64,000 nucleotides of DNA, from the NCBI RefSeq assembly GCF_009720735.1, contig NZ_WNKU01000016.1:21240-85239 (forward strand), in the 5' to 3' direction. Position numbers and translations under genes: made by a program. The notes beneath the pieces were generated by a model. That model had not been told where the DNA came from. It saw only the letters and a program-made list of their open reading frames with translations, and did no database searches. The DNA is from Heliobacterium mobile (GTDB taxonomy: Bacteria; Bacillota; Desulfitobacteriia; Heliobacteriales; Heliobacteriaceae). Shown here piece after piece: positions 1 to 8,037 of this stretch (position 1 is the stretch's first letter; each line of letters starts with the position of its first letter).

Positions 1-255
1 GCTTCTCAAGTCATCCAGTTCGTTGTCTAGGCCGCTGTAAAAAGAGTCGATCGTTGCCGCGTTGGCGTTGATTTTTCTGTACACTTCTTGCCGATCGTCG
101 GCATTCCACTTAAGAAAGTCAAAACTGTTTTCAGATAGGCTTTGTAAGTGCAGGGAAGCGGCAGCCTTTGCCGCCGCATCCGTGCTGGACATATGAAGCC
201 AAAAGAATGTTGCCAGGCATAGATACTGCAATCGGATCAGCAGATTTGTCTCCAT
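1..255 (-). CDS. Partial secreted protein of unknown function (N-terminal 85 codons)
   Basis: An open frame on the minus strand starts at ATG 255-253 and runs without a stop off the left edge. The start lies 3 nt beyond the stop codon of the upstream SLH protein (259-261), and no good Shine-Dalgarno is visible, so translational coupling is likely. The N-terminus has a hydrophobic stretch (YLCLATFFWLHM) followed by an Ala-rich segment, which could be a signal peptide. The rest is hydrophilic and probably helical. I do not recognise the family. The context implies a partner or co-expressed cell-surface protein of the SLH gene. Confidence 0.6.
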   Translation of the reverse strand, partial: METNLLIRLQYLCLATFFWLHMSSTDAAAKAAASLHLQSLSENSFDFLKWNADDRQEVYRKINANAATIDSFYSGLDNELDDLRS

Positions 256-258
256 GGG

Positions 259-3150
259 CTATTGCTTTTTCCGGTTTAACCGTAAGGCTTGGATGGTTGC
301 GGCTTCGATGGTGTCGATTTGATTGATGGCAGTGAGTTGGCCGGTGCTCCCGTCGATTCGTAGAACACGCCAGCGGTCGCCTTGGCCTGCGGGCACCTGA
401 AATGTCTGAGGAGCTTTTTCACCGGCACGGTAGACCTTGACGGAGGCACTGGACGCAGAGAGTTCGGTGCTTGCTTCATTTCCGGCATCGCTGTAGTCGT
501 GGACATAAAACTCATAGGTAATGCCGGGGGTGTATTTATCGAGCGTAATCGTTTCAGGCCCGTAGCCGTTTGTATTGTCTACGTCGAGGTGGGCGCCGAA
601 TTCCTCGTTGGTACTCTGGCCGAAGTACAGGTGAAACTTTTCTGTGTTCCCTTCATAGCCGACGAGATGGGCGTCTAAGTCGGACGGTTTTTCTCCCCAT
701 GACAAGACGATGCGCAGAGCTTGATTTTCGATAACTGGGGACAAGGCAATCGTCCGTTGATTCGGGTGGCCTACATTCAGCATAATGGATTCATTCCAAT
801 CGATATACCCGGCGGCGGAGACGCGCAATGTATAGGCCGGAGAGTCTAGGTGTTCAAAGGTGAATTTGCCGTCCTCCGACAGAACGGCCGTTCCGACGAC
901 TTGTTCTGTATCGGTCGTCAAAAGTGTGACGGTGGCGCCGCTGATCGGATGGTTATTCGTGGCATCGACGACAATTCCGGAAAGAGACGATTGCACCGAT
1001 GATGGCTTGAGCGAGATCGTGCCCAAGTCGATTTCTTGATCCTGCGGGGATACGGTGAGAGTCTGCTCGTATTGTTCATATCCGTTGCTTTCGGCCACGA
1101 ATCGATAGATCAACGCCGGATCGATGTTGACGGATAGTTCAAAACTTCCCTTTGAATCGCTGGTGGTTTGCTTTTGGAGTGTGCCGCTTTCCTGCTCATA
1201 GACGGATATGCGGACATCTGCAAGGGGGTCCTTCGTTTCTTTATTGATGATTTGCCCGGTTAGCTGCACCGTTTGTTCTGCGGCGGATAATTCTATGGAA
1301 TAATTCTCTACCGATTCATCGGTTAATGTGAACGTGGATGAAGCAGAGACGTATCCGTCGGCTTGGGTATTGATGCGATAATCACCGTCCGTTAAATGGC
1401 TGAAGGTAAAGGCACCTTTTTTATTGGTGACGGTGCTTTTGATAAGGTGGCCCCTATCGCCGTAGAAGAGGCTTACTTTTGCCCCCTTTACCGGCTCTCC
1501 CTGTTCATCGGTGACAAATCCCGCAAATGAAAGATTGCCCTTGGGATCGTCGTTGTTGTTGCTGGAGGAACCTCCGCCCGAATTGGATCTCGATGAGGCG
1601 GCTTGGGATACGGACACAGAGAGATGATTGATCAGTCCGTTGATCAAGGCAGCTTCACCGGGATTTTCCGGCATTCCTGGTGTTTCCGCAGGTTGGCTGT
1701 CTATTGCCTTTTCTGTGCTCGGTGAGGCGAGTGCGCTCGATGCTTCGATCGCCCGTGACCGTTCTTCAACCCAGGTACGTTGGTTGAGCCAATCGGCCTG
1801 TTGGCCGATGGACATAGGGGCCGGTGTCGATGGTGCTCCTCCAAGAGCGATGGAACTGGCTTGGCCCGAACCGATTTGGACGGTTTTCCCACTGGCTTGT
1901 ACTCGCACATTGCCGGCTAATACGGAAGCTTCACCGGGCAAGCCTCGGCGAGCGACGATTTTCCAATAGGTTCCTTGAATGGAGGCGACACCCCAAGGAA
2001 CATCGATCTCTACTCTTGCCGTTGTTTCAGTGGAGCTTTTCCACCACTCTTCTCGATCTTTGGCCGGTTCTGACGTTTCTTCCCCAGGCAAGGCAAATAC
2101 TTTTTGTACGGATGATATCTGTTTTGCCGAAGGGGCTTCCCGCTTGTCTGATGCGAGAGCGCCGAACATGGAGCCGTCAGGCATTTGAAGTTTTAGCCGT
2201 TCCACTTTGACGTTCGGCTTGCCGTCCTTAGTTATGTATGTTTTACCACTGGCTTCTTCTAGCGTGATTTCCGTTCCTTTTTCAAGGAGTAGGCCGCTGC
2301 CGTCAGGGAAGAGCAGTTCAGCTGGCGTGTTTTCTACTTTTATCGTATCACCAGCGGCCACTTTTTGGGTATTTTCGGTGGCCGTATATCCCGTTTGGCC
2401 GGCGTGGCGAATCTGGACAGTTCCGTTGTTGAGCCCTTTGAGTTGCATGTCCAACTCGGCTTTTCGCAAGGACGGGCTGGCGATCATCAGTTTGGCTAAG
2501 GCTTGCGAGAATTCGCCCCGGGTGATGGGAGCATCAGGGCGAAAATGCTGCCCGTCACTCCATCCAGCGATCAATCCCATTTTTTGGGCCAGGTTGATCT
2601 GCTTAGCGGCCCAGTGTTCCGGCGGGATGTCGAGAAAGGGATGTTCCTGGTTGTTTTCGCTGCGGAGGCTTATCTGTGCTTTCGGTTCCAAAGCGAGCAA
2701 TACCGTGATCCCTTGTGCTCGCGTCAGGGGATCGTTGGGGTGGAAGCTACCGTCGTCAAAGCCTTTTAAAAAGCCTTCCCGGCTGACGGCAGCGATGGTT
2801 CGAGCGGCCCAGAAATCGGGCGGAACATCTTCGTAGGGGCGTTGAGCAATGCTCGACGGTACGGTTAAGTGAGCGGCTTTTGCAAGTAATACTGAGGCGG
2901 AGGCCCGGTTCAATCCCTCATCAGGACGAAAGGTCTTGTCTGGATACCCTGAGATAACATCTCGTTCAACTAGATAATTAATAAAAGGAAATTGGGGGGA
3001 GTTTTTTTGTAGGTCCGTAAAGGTGGCAGGGCTTTCGGCGGCTTGAACCGGTGAGGGAAGAGCGCACAACGGTGTGAGTATGAAAAGCATAAGCAACCAG
3101 ATAAACCACCGTCGCAGCCCTAAGCGATGGATCTTTGCCTTCCAAACCAT
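259..3150 (-). CDS. SLH-domain surface protein with FecR-like, carboxypeptidase-regulatory and YfaP/DUF2135-like domains
   Basis: A 963-residue exported protein. Residues 1-38 form a signal peptide ending near PSPVQAA. Three SLH motifs follow at about 50-95, 105-150 and 170-220 (GYPDKTFRPDEGLNRA, GFDDGSFHPNDPLTRA, GWSDGQHFRPDAPITR). SLH motifs bind pyruvylated wall polysaccharide, so this protein is anchored to the wall. Residues 245-440 resemble FecR-type domains (AGDTIKVENTPAELLFPDGS; later VASIQGTYWKIVARRG). A Ser/Gly/Asn linker at about 520-545 leads to three carboxypeptidase-regulatory-like Ig folds (545-630, 632-715, 720-805). A C-terminal domain (about 808-935, LRIVLSWGEKPSDLDAHLVG) resembles YfaP/DUF2135. 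AAAGGACGG precedes the ATG. Domain calls are by eye. Role: a wall-anchored scaffold or binding protein, ligand unknown. Confidence 0.85.
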   Translation of the reverse strand: MVWKAKIHRLGLRRWFIWLLMLFILTPLCALPSPVQAAESPATFTDLQKNSPQFPFINYLVERDVISGYPDKTFRPDEGLNRASASVLLAKAAHLTVPSSIAQRPYEDVPPDFWAARTIAAVSREGFLKGFDDGSFHPNDPLTRAQGITVLLALEPKAQISLRSENNQEHPFLDIPPEHWAAKQINLAQKMGLIAGWSDGQHFRPDAPITRGEFSQALAKLMIASPSLRKAELDMQLKGLNNGTVQIRHAGQTGYTATENTQKVAAGDTIKVENTPAELLFPDGSGLLLEKGTEITLEEASGKTYITKDGKPNVKVERLKLQMPDGSMFGALASDKREAPSAKQISSVQKVFALPGEETSEPAKDREEWWKSSTETTARVEIDVPWGVASIQGTYWKIVARRGLPGEASVLAGNVRVQASGKTVQIGSGQASSIALGGAPSTPAPMSIGQQADWLNQRTWVEERSRAIEASSALASPSTEKAIDSQPAETPGMPENPGEAALINGLINHLSVSVSQAASSRSNSGGGSSSNNNDDPKGNLSFAGFVTDEQGEPVKGAKVSLFYGDRGHLIKSTVTNKKGAFTFSHLTDGDYRINTQADGYVSASSTFTLTDESVENYSIELSAAEQTVQLTGQIINKETKDPLADVRISVYEQESGTLQKQTTSDSKGSFELSVNIDPALIYRFVAESNGYEQYEQTLTVSPQDQEIDLGTISLKPSSVQSSLSGIVVDATNNHPISGATVTLLTTDTEQVVGTAVLSEDGKFTFEHLDSPAYTLRVSAAGYIDWNESIMLNVGHPNQRTIALSPVIENQALRIVLSWGEKPSDLDAHLVGYEGNTEKFHLYFGQSTNEEFGAHLDVDNTNGYGPETITLDKYTPGITYEFYVHDYSDAGNEASTELSASSASVKVYRAGEKAPQTFQVPAGQGDRWRVLRIDGSTGQLTAINQIDTIEAATIQALRLNRKKQ

Positions 3151-3283
3151 TTGCTGTTTACCGTCCTTTCGTGATGTTTTTCTTGTTAAAAACGATGCCT
3201 AATAATTCTACATATTGCCAGTAGATCCTTTGGTTAATAAGAATAATTAAACACTTTTAGAGAACTTGTGACTGGTACATGCG

Positions 3284-3320
3284 AAAACCCACCGTCCAGC
3301 AAATTGTGGAGGCGGGTTTT
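3284..3320. terminator. Imperfect terminator hairpin after the cyclase gene
   Basis: AAAACCCACC (3284-3293) pairs with GGCGGGTTTT (3311-3320) with one mismatch, and an inner TCCA/TGGA extends the stem. It sits 12 nt beyond the stop of the minus-strand cyclase gene and before the SLH gene promoter region. There is no long U-tract beyond the stem on the minus strand. Confidence 0.5.
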
Positions 3321-3331
3321 TATGGCTTAGC

Positions 3332-5167
3332 CTACTCGTTCATCTTTGTCAGCGTGTATATTTTTACGGGTTGTTGCAGGCCGCGAACGGGCACCTCGCC
3401 CAGTTCACTTAGGTCGGAAGGTAACTCGCCGGCTTGCTTAAGATGGCGAAAGGTATTTTCACTGAGAATAATCCGGGAATGGTACTGTTTATTTAGGCTT
3501 TCTAAGCGCGATGCTAAGTTTACCGTCTCTCCGATGACGGTAAATTCAGTCCGTTCCTTACTGCCGATGTTTCCAGAGAGTACAAAACCGCTGTTAAGTC
3601 CGATACCGATGTCAAAGGTGTGCTCGCCTCGGGCTGTCCATTGGGCATTTAGATCCTGAAGGCGTTGATGCATTTCCCGGGCGGCGTCCACCGCCTTTTG
3701 GGCGTGGTCTGCTGTTTCGATAGGTGCGCCGAAGACGGCCATCAGTCCGTCACCGAGATACTTGTCTAAGGTCCCGTCGTATTTGAAGACACAGGCGGTC
3801 ATCTCAGAGAAGTATTCGTTTAGGCGTTTGACCACTTCTTCCGGTTGTTTCCCTTCGCTATAGGCGGTAAATCCGCGAATATCGGAGAACATGACTGTCA
3901 CTTCACAGCGCTTTCCGCCTAACTCCACCATATGCGGATTGTCGAGTAGGAGATTTACCACTTGGGGGTTCACGTACCGGCCGAACAAACCTTGGATGTT
4001 TCGCTTTTCCCGTTCGGTGAGGACGAAGTTGACGACGGTGGTCCCTAAGTAGGTGAAAAAGAGAGTGATCAACAGGGCACCGAGGTCGATCCACAGGTGC
4101 TGCGAATTCCAGAACCAGTAGCTGGCGGTGACGGTGATTACGGCAAAGAGAAAAAGAAATCCAAATCCCTGCAGCGCTTTTCGGCGGCCCGTGAGCAGGT
4201 AGGCCAATACACCGGTGACGGTGATGAGCAGTATATTCACGGCAGCAGGGGCCCGGTAGACATACTGGCCCAGTTGGAAAGAGGCGGCAGCGTTGGCGTG
4301 AATTTCGACTCCGGGGACAGGTAGATTCCCTTGGAGAATCATGTTTCCGCGGCTGTACGGATTGTTTACTTCATCTTTGAAGACGGGGGAGACTGCGCCG
4401 ACGAAGACGATTTTATCTTTAAAAGCTTCAGGGGGGATTTCGCCATGCAGAACCTTCTCATAGGAGTAGGTCGGAAAGGTTCGGGCCGGTCCCCAGAAAT
4501 TAATAAGGGGCATCGTATTTTGTAGTTGAGGTATCGTGAGAAAGCCTGCTCTGGCGCCTTTTTCCGGTTGGAAATCGAGTTCCTTGAAGGGGATCCCTTC
4601 ATAGGCCATGACGGCGGCGAGGGGGAGGGAGGGCAGAAGCTTCTGGTTGTGCGTGATGACGGCTTGAGCCCGCCGGACGACGTTATCCTTTTCGGTGGGC
4701 GTATTGACGAATCCGAGGCTGCGCGTTACGGCCAGCAAGTCTTTTACGGGTAGACGGAGGGTCTGCACCATGTCTCCGTCTTGCGGGCTATAGGAGAAGT
4801 GGGCCGCCAGAACGACGCCCTTTTGTTTTTTTATCGCATTGGCAAAGGCAAGATCTTCTTCCGGGGCATCGGCGGTGTTGACCGTTAAGTCGAAGGCGAC
4901 CGCTTTAGCCTGTGCCAAATGGTCGAGCAGTTGGGCGTGTAGGTGCCGGGGCCAAGGCCAGCGTCCTAATTTGCCGATGGATTCATCGTCGATGCCGATA
5001 ATGGCGATGTTCTCCGGCGGGGCCTGGGGGCCGCGCAGTTGGAAGTAGCCATCGTAGATGCGGTCTTCGGTTGTTTCCAGCAGGCCCAGCTGACGAATAA
5101 TGAGGATGACGGTAATGATAGCTGCAGTGACCAGGATGCCGAGGCGATTTACCTTAAATATGTTCAA
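3332..5167 (-). CDS. CHASE2-domain adenylate/guanylate cyclase (class III)
   Basis: A 611-residue membrane-bound signalling enzyme predicted to make a cyclic nucleotide, probably cAMP. One N-terminal TM helix (about 10-28) precedes an extracytoplasmic CHASE2 sensor (about 30-310). Three TM helices follow (about 310-390), then a class III cyclase domain (about 420-595). Metal-binding aspartates are visible in VTVMFSDIRGF and YLGDGLMAVFG, and the later VIGETVNLASRLE motif is typical. The start is TTG 5167-5165: GGGAG (5180-5176) lies 8 nt upstream and no ATG is better placed. A TGTAA-N6-TTACA palindrome sits just upstream of the ribosome site. The gene is divergent from fliB. The bacterial ligand sensed by CHASE2 is unknown. 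Confidence 0.9.
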   Translation of the reverse strand: MNIFKVNRLGILVTAAIITVILIIRQLGLLETTEDRIYDGYFQLRGPQAPPENIAIIGIDDESIGKLGRWPWPRHLHAQLLDHLAQAKAVAFDLTVNTADAPEEDLAFANAIKKQKGVVLAAHFSYSPQDGDMVQTLRLPVKDLLAVTRSLGFVNTPTEKDNVVRRAQAVITHNQKLLPSLPLAAVMAYEGIPFKELDFQPEKGARAGFLTIPQLQNTMPLINFWGPARTFPTYSYEKVLHGEIPPEAFKDKIVFVGAVSPVFKDEVNNPYSRGNMILQGNLPVPGVEIHANAAASFQLGQYVYRAPAAVNILLITVTGVLAYLLTGRRKALQGFGFLFLFAVITVTASYWFWNSQHLWIDLGALLITLFFTYLGTTVVNFVLTEREKRNIQGLFGRYVNPQVVNLLLDNPHMVELGGKRCEVTVMFSDIRGFTAYSEGKQPEEVVKRLNEYFSEMTACVFKYDGTLDKYLGDGLMAVFGAPIETADHAQKAVDAAREMHQRLQDLNAQWTARGEHTFDIGIGLNSGFVLSGNIGSKERTEFTVIGETVNLASRLESLNKQYHSRIILSENTFRHLKQAGELPSDLSELGEVPVRGLQQPVKIYTLTKMNE

Positions 5168-5184
5168 TAAAATAGCTCCCTTCC

Positions 5185-5202
5185 ATGTAACGAATGTTAC
5201 AT
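5185..5202. promoter_or_regulatory. CRP-like palindrome before the cyclase gene
   Basis: ATGTAAC-GAAT-GTTACAT is a perfect inverted repeat with 7-bp arms. It lies 18-35 nt upstream of the cyclase TTG start, next to the Shine-Dalgarno. Its TGTAA-N6-TTACA geometry matches the CRP/FNR-family operator layout. That it is an operator is inference. Confidence 0.45.
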
Positions 5203-5308
5203 TTTTATCATTCCATTTACTATACCAGTTTCCTCCTGTTACTAAAAATATATATAGTAGTAAAAGTCCTTATAATAATCGTTTTCTTGAATTACTATTC
5301 GACCTATA

Positions 5309-5336
5309 TCGACAAAATTCGAATACTTAGTATGAT
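5309..5336 (+). promoter_or_regulatory. Candidate sigma-A promoter for fliB
   Basis: TCGACA (5309-5314), a 16-nt spacer and TATGAT (5331-5336) lie 45 nt upstream of the fliB start. The match is moderate. Confidence 0.35.
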
Positions 5337-5380
5337 AGTATCTTGGTAATCTTGAAAATTCGATAAAAGGTGACGTTTGA

Positions 5381-6622
5381 ATGAAGCAATCCCGTAAAGT
5401 ATATGTCCCCTGGTATCTTCGCTCTTTTCAGTGTGCTGGGGCCGAATGCCAAGATGCTTGTTGCGGCTTGGGTAAGGCCTTGAACATCGATCAGAAGACC
5501 TATAAAAAGTATCGCAAGGTTCAGGATCCTTCTTTTCGAAAAGAAATTGATAGAAAAATTCAGCGGATTCGCAGCGGCGCTACTGACGATGCGTATGCGC
5601 TCGTGACGCCTTCTGAAAGCGGGAACTGTCCCTTTTGGAATCGTGATCGCATCTGTTCGATTCATAAAAAGCTTGGCGAGGACGCTCTGCCTGGTTGGTG
5701 CGCCTCGTACCCGCGGATTACGAACATCATCAATGGGCGATGGGAGCGAACCGGTACGCTGGCTTGTCCGGCCGTTGCCCGCAGAGCTCTTTTAAATAAG
5801 GGGCCCTTAGTGTTAACGGAGATCGACGAGCCGAATCTGCCATTTCGAGGTGTCTATGGCCAGTTAAATGTCAGCCATACATCGGAGCCGGAGCTTTGGG
5901 CCGGCTATATCGAGCGGACGCGCCAGTTCGTTTTTTCTTGTCTCCAATCGAGAGGCTATTCGGTGGATGATCGGATGTTGTTATTAGGGTTTTTTTGTGA
6001 ATCCCTTGCTAGAGTTTTACCAGATGATCGTGCTAAGAAGCTTCCCGCGATTGTTGAAGACATGGATTCGTTTCTTATGGAGCCGAAAACGCTAAAAATT
6101 AACTATCATTTGCCCAAACGGGACCGCCGGAATTTACAACGGGATCTTTTAGACACACTCTCCGAATTCAACCAACAAAACCGCTTTTATCAAGGTTTTT
6201 CCCAGTTGCTGACGCAGTCCTTTTGTGGGCTGGACGCAGGCAGTAACGCGAAGACGAAACGGGATAAGGCCTACTATGATGCGGAGGGCACCTATTACCA
6301 TCCCTTGATTCAAGAGCATGAGTATATTTTAGAGAACTTTTTGGTAAATCGTGTTTATAACATGGTGTTTCCATTCATGACGCCGAATCCCTTTGACCAA
6401 TATATCACATTATGTTTGACGTTTATGCTGGTTAAAAACTTATTGGTTGGCCTCGCAGCCTTCCATAAAGAGCATATTCAGGTGGAGCATATGGTGGAAC
6501 TGATTCAGACTTTAACGCGGGAAGAAGAACGGAATTCAAGTTGGTTGATGAATCTCAAGCAAAAAGTTATTGAAGGGCAGAATGACAACATGGCTGCCAT
6601 GGCAATGTTGATCAAATGCTGA
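5381..6622 (+). CDS. fliB: Flagellin lysine-N-methylase (FliB family)
   Basis: A 413-residue protein with the cysteine pattern of FliB proteins, which methylate lysines of flagellin. Visible cysteines include C18, C23, C27 and C28 (FQCAGAECQDACC), C83 and C92 (NCPFWNRDRIC), C107 (PGWCASYPR) and C129. This layout suggests an Fe-S cluster, as in the YkgJ-like CxxxCxxCC group. AAAAGGTGA lies 8 nt before the ATG. The gene is monocistronic, followed by a strong bidirectional terminator. It is about 46 kb from the flagellin genes of this window, its likely substrates. Family assignment is by motif recognition. Confidence 0.85.
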   Translation: MKQSRKVYVPWYLRSFQCAGAECQDACCGLGKALNIDQKTYKKYRKVQDPSFRKEIDRKIQRIRSGATDDAYALVTPSESGNCPFWNRDRICSIHKKLGEDALPGWCASYPRITNIINGRWERTGTLACPAVARRALLNKGPLVLTEIDEPNLPFRGVYGQLNVSHTSEPELWAGYIERTRQFVFSCLQSRGYSVDDRMLLLGFFCESLARVLPDDRAKKLPAIVEDMDSFLMEPKTLKINYHLPKRDRRNLQRDLLDTLSEFNQQNRFYQGFSQLLTQSFCGLDAGSNAKTKRDKAYYDAEGTYYHPLIQEHEYILENFLVNRVYNMVFPFMTPNPFDQYITLCLTFMLVKNLLVGLAAFHKEHIQVEHMVELIQTLTREEERNSSWLMNLKQKVIEGQNDNMAAMAMLIKC

Positions 6623-6633
6623 GGAAGTCTTGT

Positions 6634-6680
6634 AGAATAACAAAGGGGCCCTCCTTCCCGGAGGGCCCCTTTGTTATTCT
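6634..6680. terminator. Strong bidirectional terminator between convergent genes
   Basis: A perfect 21-bp inverted repeat with a TTCCC loop. The arms carry AAAGGGGCCCTCC and its complement, flanked by A- and T-rich ends that give a U-tract in either direction. It separates fliB (+) from the convergent secreted-protein gene (-). Confidence 0.9.
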
Positions 6681-6697
6681 TGGTGGTTTAATTTCAT

Positions 6698-7675
6698 TTA
6701 TTCAGAATAGGTACCGATTTTTAACTTCTTCGAGCTAACGGTGCTTTTTCCCGATATCGTTGCAGTGACCGCACCTTCTGACGCGTCCGAATCGGCGTTA
6801 ACGCGTAAATCGGTTATGTAGAGAGTCGATGCTTTTGATGATTTTTTTGATACGTTGAGATACAATGTTTGCTCTGAACTGTCCAGGCTTAACTCCGGTT
6901 CTTCCATATTTCCGCTATTTACATCAACATAGGCGTCATCGATATCCCAGGTGAAGCCAGAAGGAAGTTTAATGGAAAGGCTCTTGCTGTTTTTCACCAG
7001 GGAGCCTGCTGAACTTTCTTTGACAATGATGTCACTAATCGTATCGCCGTCTTCAAAGGTGGATGTCTTTTTCATCTTTAAGGACACAGTGGCTTCATCG
7101 CTGTCATCGCTGTCGTCGCTGTCATCGTCGGTACTGGGAACCTTGGCGATGGCAAGCGACTTCGATGTCGGAAAAGGACTACCTTCGCCTTCAAAGGTCA
7201 TTTTAAAATCTCCGCTGCTGGTGCCTGTTGGAATTTTAATATCGGTGAATTTAAGGTTGACGATGCCGTTGCCAGCTTCGGATTTTGTATTCGGAGAAAG
7301 TGTTAGTTGGAAATAACGACCAGTTTTCTCTGTTTTCTTGAGCTCAGCCGTGGCGATTTCATTCGGTTTTCCGTTGGCATCTGTTGTAGGGATGTCGACA
7401 CTGCATGTGACGCTTGTTGCCTTTCTCGGCAGGGAGATGAGAACATTGGTGTCTTCGAGCAACATATCATCTGGAACTTCGACTTTTACGGTGCTGGTAA
7501 ACTTACCGCCAGCTTTTACTTTGGGAACGGAGCCTTTCACAGAATAGGCCGCCGTTGTAGAAGAAGAAGCGGCGTGGGCTGGTGGTGCCGGAATGGCACT
7601 TGTCGCGGTGACGGCGCTGACTAAAAAGGCGCCTACCGTAAGCAGGGTCTTCCATGTTTTGAACTTTGAGAGCAC
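6698..7675 (-). CDS. Secreted two-module surface protein (family paralogue 1)
   Basis: A 325-residue exported protein. The signal peptide ends near PPAHAA (about 36). Module A spans about 43-178 (VEVPDDMLLED...LISLPRKA). An Asp/Ser linker, DDDSDDSDDSDE (183-194), leads to module B at about 200-325 (IVKESSAGSLVKNSK, LPSGFTWD, STLYITDLRV). The same A and B modules occur in the proteins at 13961-15301 and 18399-20585, so this is a local paralogous family. This copy lacks the stalk (copper amine oxidase N-terminal-like) domain found in the other two. AGGAGG lies about 8 nt upstream of the ATG. Module B resembles repeats I associate with stalk-domain proteins of Clostridia. Function is unknown; the exported, acidic-linker layout suggests a surface structural role. 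Confidence 0.75.
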   Translation of the reverse strand: MLSKFKTWKTLLTVGAFLVSAVTATSAIPAPPAHAASSSTTAAYSVKGSVPKVKAGGKFTSTVKVEVPDDMLLEDTNVLISLPRKATSVTCSVDIPTTDANGKPNEIATAELKKTEKTGRYFQLTLSPNTKSEAGNGIVNLKFTDIKIPTGTSSGDFKMTFEGEGSPFPTSKSLAIAKVPSTDDDSDDSDDSDEATVSLKMKKTSTFEDGDTISDIIVKESSAGSLVKNSKSLSIKLPSGFTWDIDDAYVDVNSGNMEEPELSLDSSEQTLYLNVSKKSSKASTLYITDLRVNADSDASEGAVTATISGKSTVSSKKLKIGTYSE

Positions 7676-7695
7676 GTTGATACCTCCTAAAATGT

Positions 7696-7711
7696 CGTCG
7701 TAATTATGACG
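7696..7711. promoter_or_regulatory. Near-perfect 16-bp palindrome in the leader of paralogue 1
   Basis: CGTCGTAATTATGACG pairs at 7 of 8 positions. It lies 21-36 nt upstream of the minus-strand start, so it could be an operator or overlap the promoter. No regulator is identified. Confidence 0.3.
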
Positions 7712-7751
7712 TATTTCGGCATAAATTAGTTCCAGTAAAATTGGTTTTTTT

Positions 7752-7806
7752 GAAAAAAAGTGAAACCTTACCCCGGCTGCTCAGGGGCAAGGTTTCACTT
7801 TTTTCG
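7752..7806. terminator. Terminator-like hairpin in a divergent intergenic region
   Basis: GTGAAACCTTACCCC (7760-7774) pairs with GGGGCAAGGTTTCAC (7784-7798) with one mismatch, and the flanking A/T tracts extend the stem on both sides. It has the form of an intrinsic terminator for both directions. It lies between divergent genes, so it would act inside a leader or insulate the two promoters. Apart from this hairpin and the palindrome above, I see nothing else defined in the 7676-8037 gap. Confidence 0.55.
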
Positions 7807-8037
7807 ATCAATGTTCTGTATTTAAAGTTAAATTGAAATTGTTATTTAAAAATTCCCCTTTGTTGGTCTATACGCTTATGGATGAAATGGTTAGTTTGTG
7901 CTCCATTAAAAATAGGAGATGGGTCTTATTTGAAAATTTACCTTACGAGACGAAAACAACTGTAGGAGTTTCATACAATGATCACGAAGTTATGTTTAGT
8001 TGAGACCACGCGACCAGAAGAAGGAGGTCCGTTCCCC

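Noticed and set aside
2207..2836. 209-codon plus-strand open frame
   Set aside because: It is antisense to the SLH protein, has no ribosome site and an unnatural composition; a shadow frame.
7752..7806. Possible riboswitch (c-di-GMP or similar)
   Set aside because: The hairpin lacks the conserved junction and loop sequences of known riboswitch classes; it fits a terminator better.
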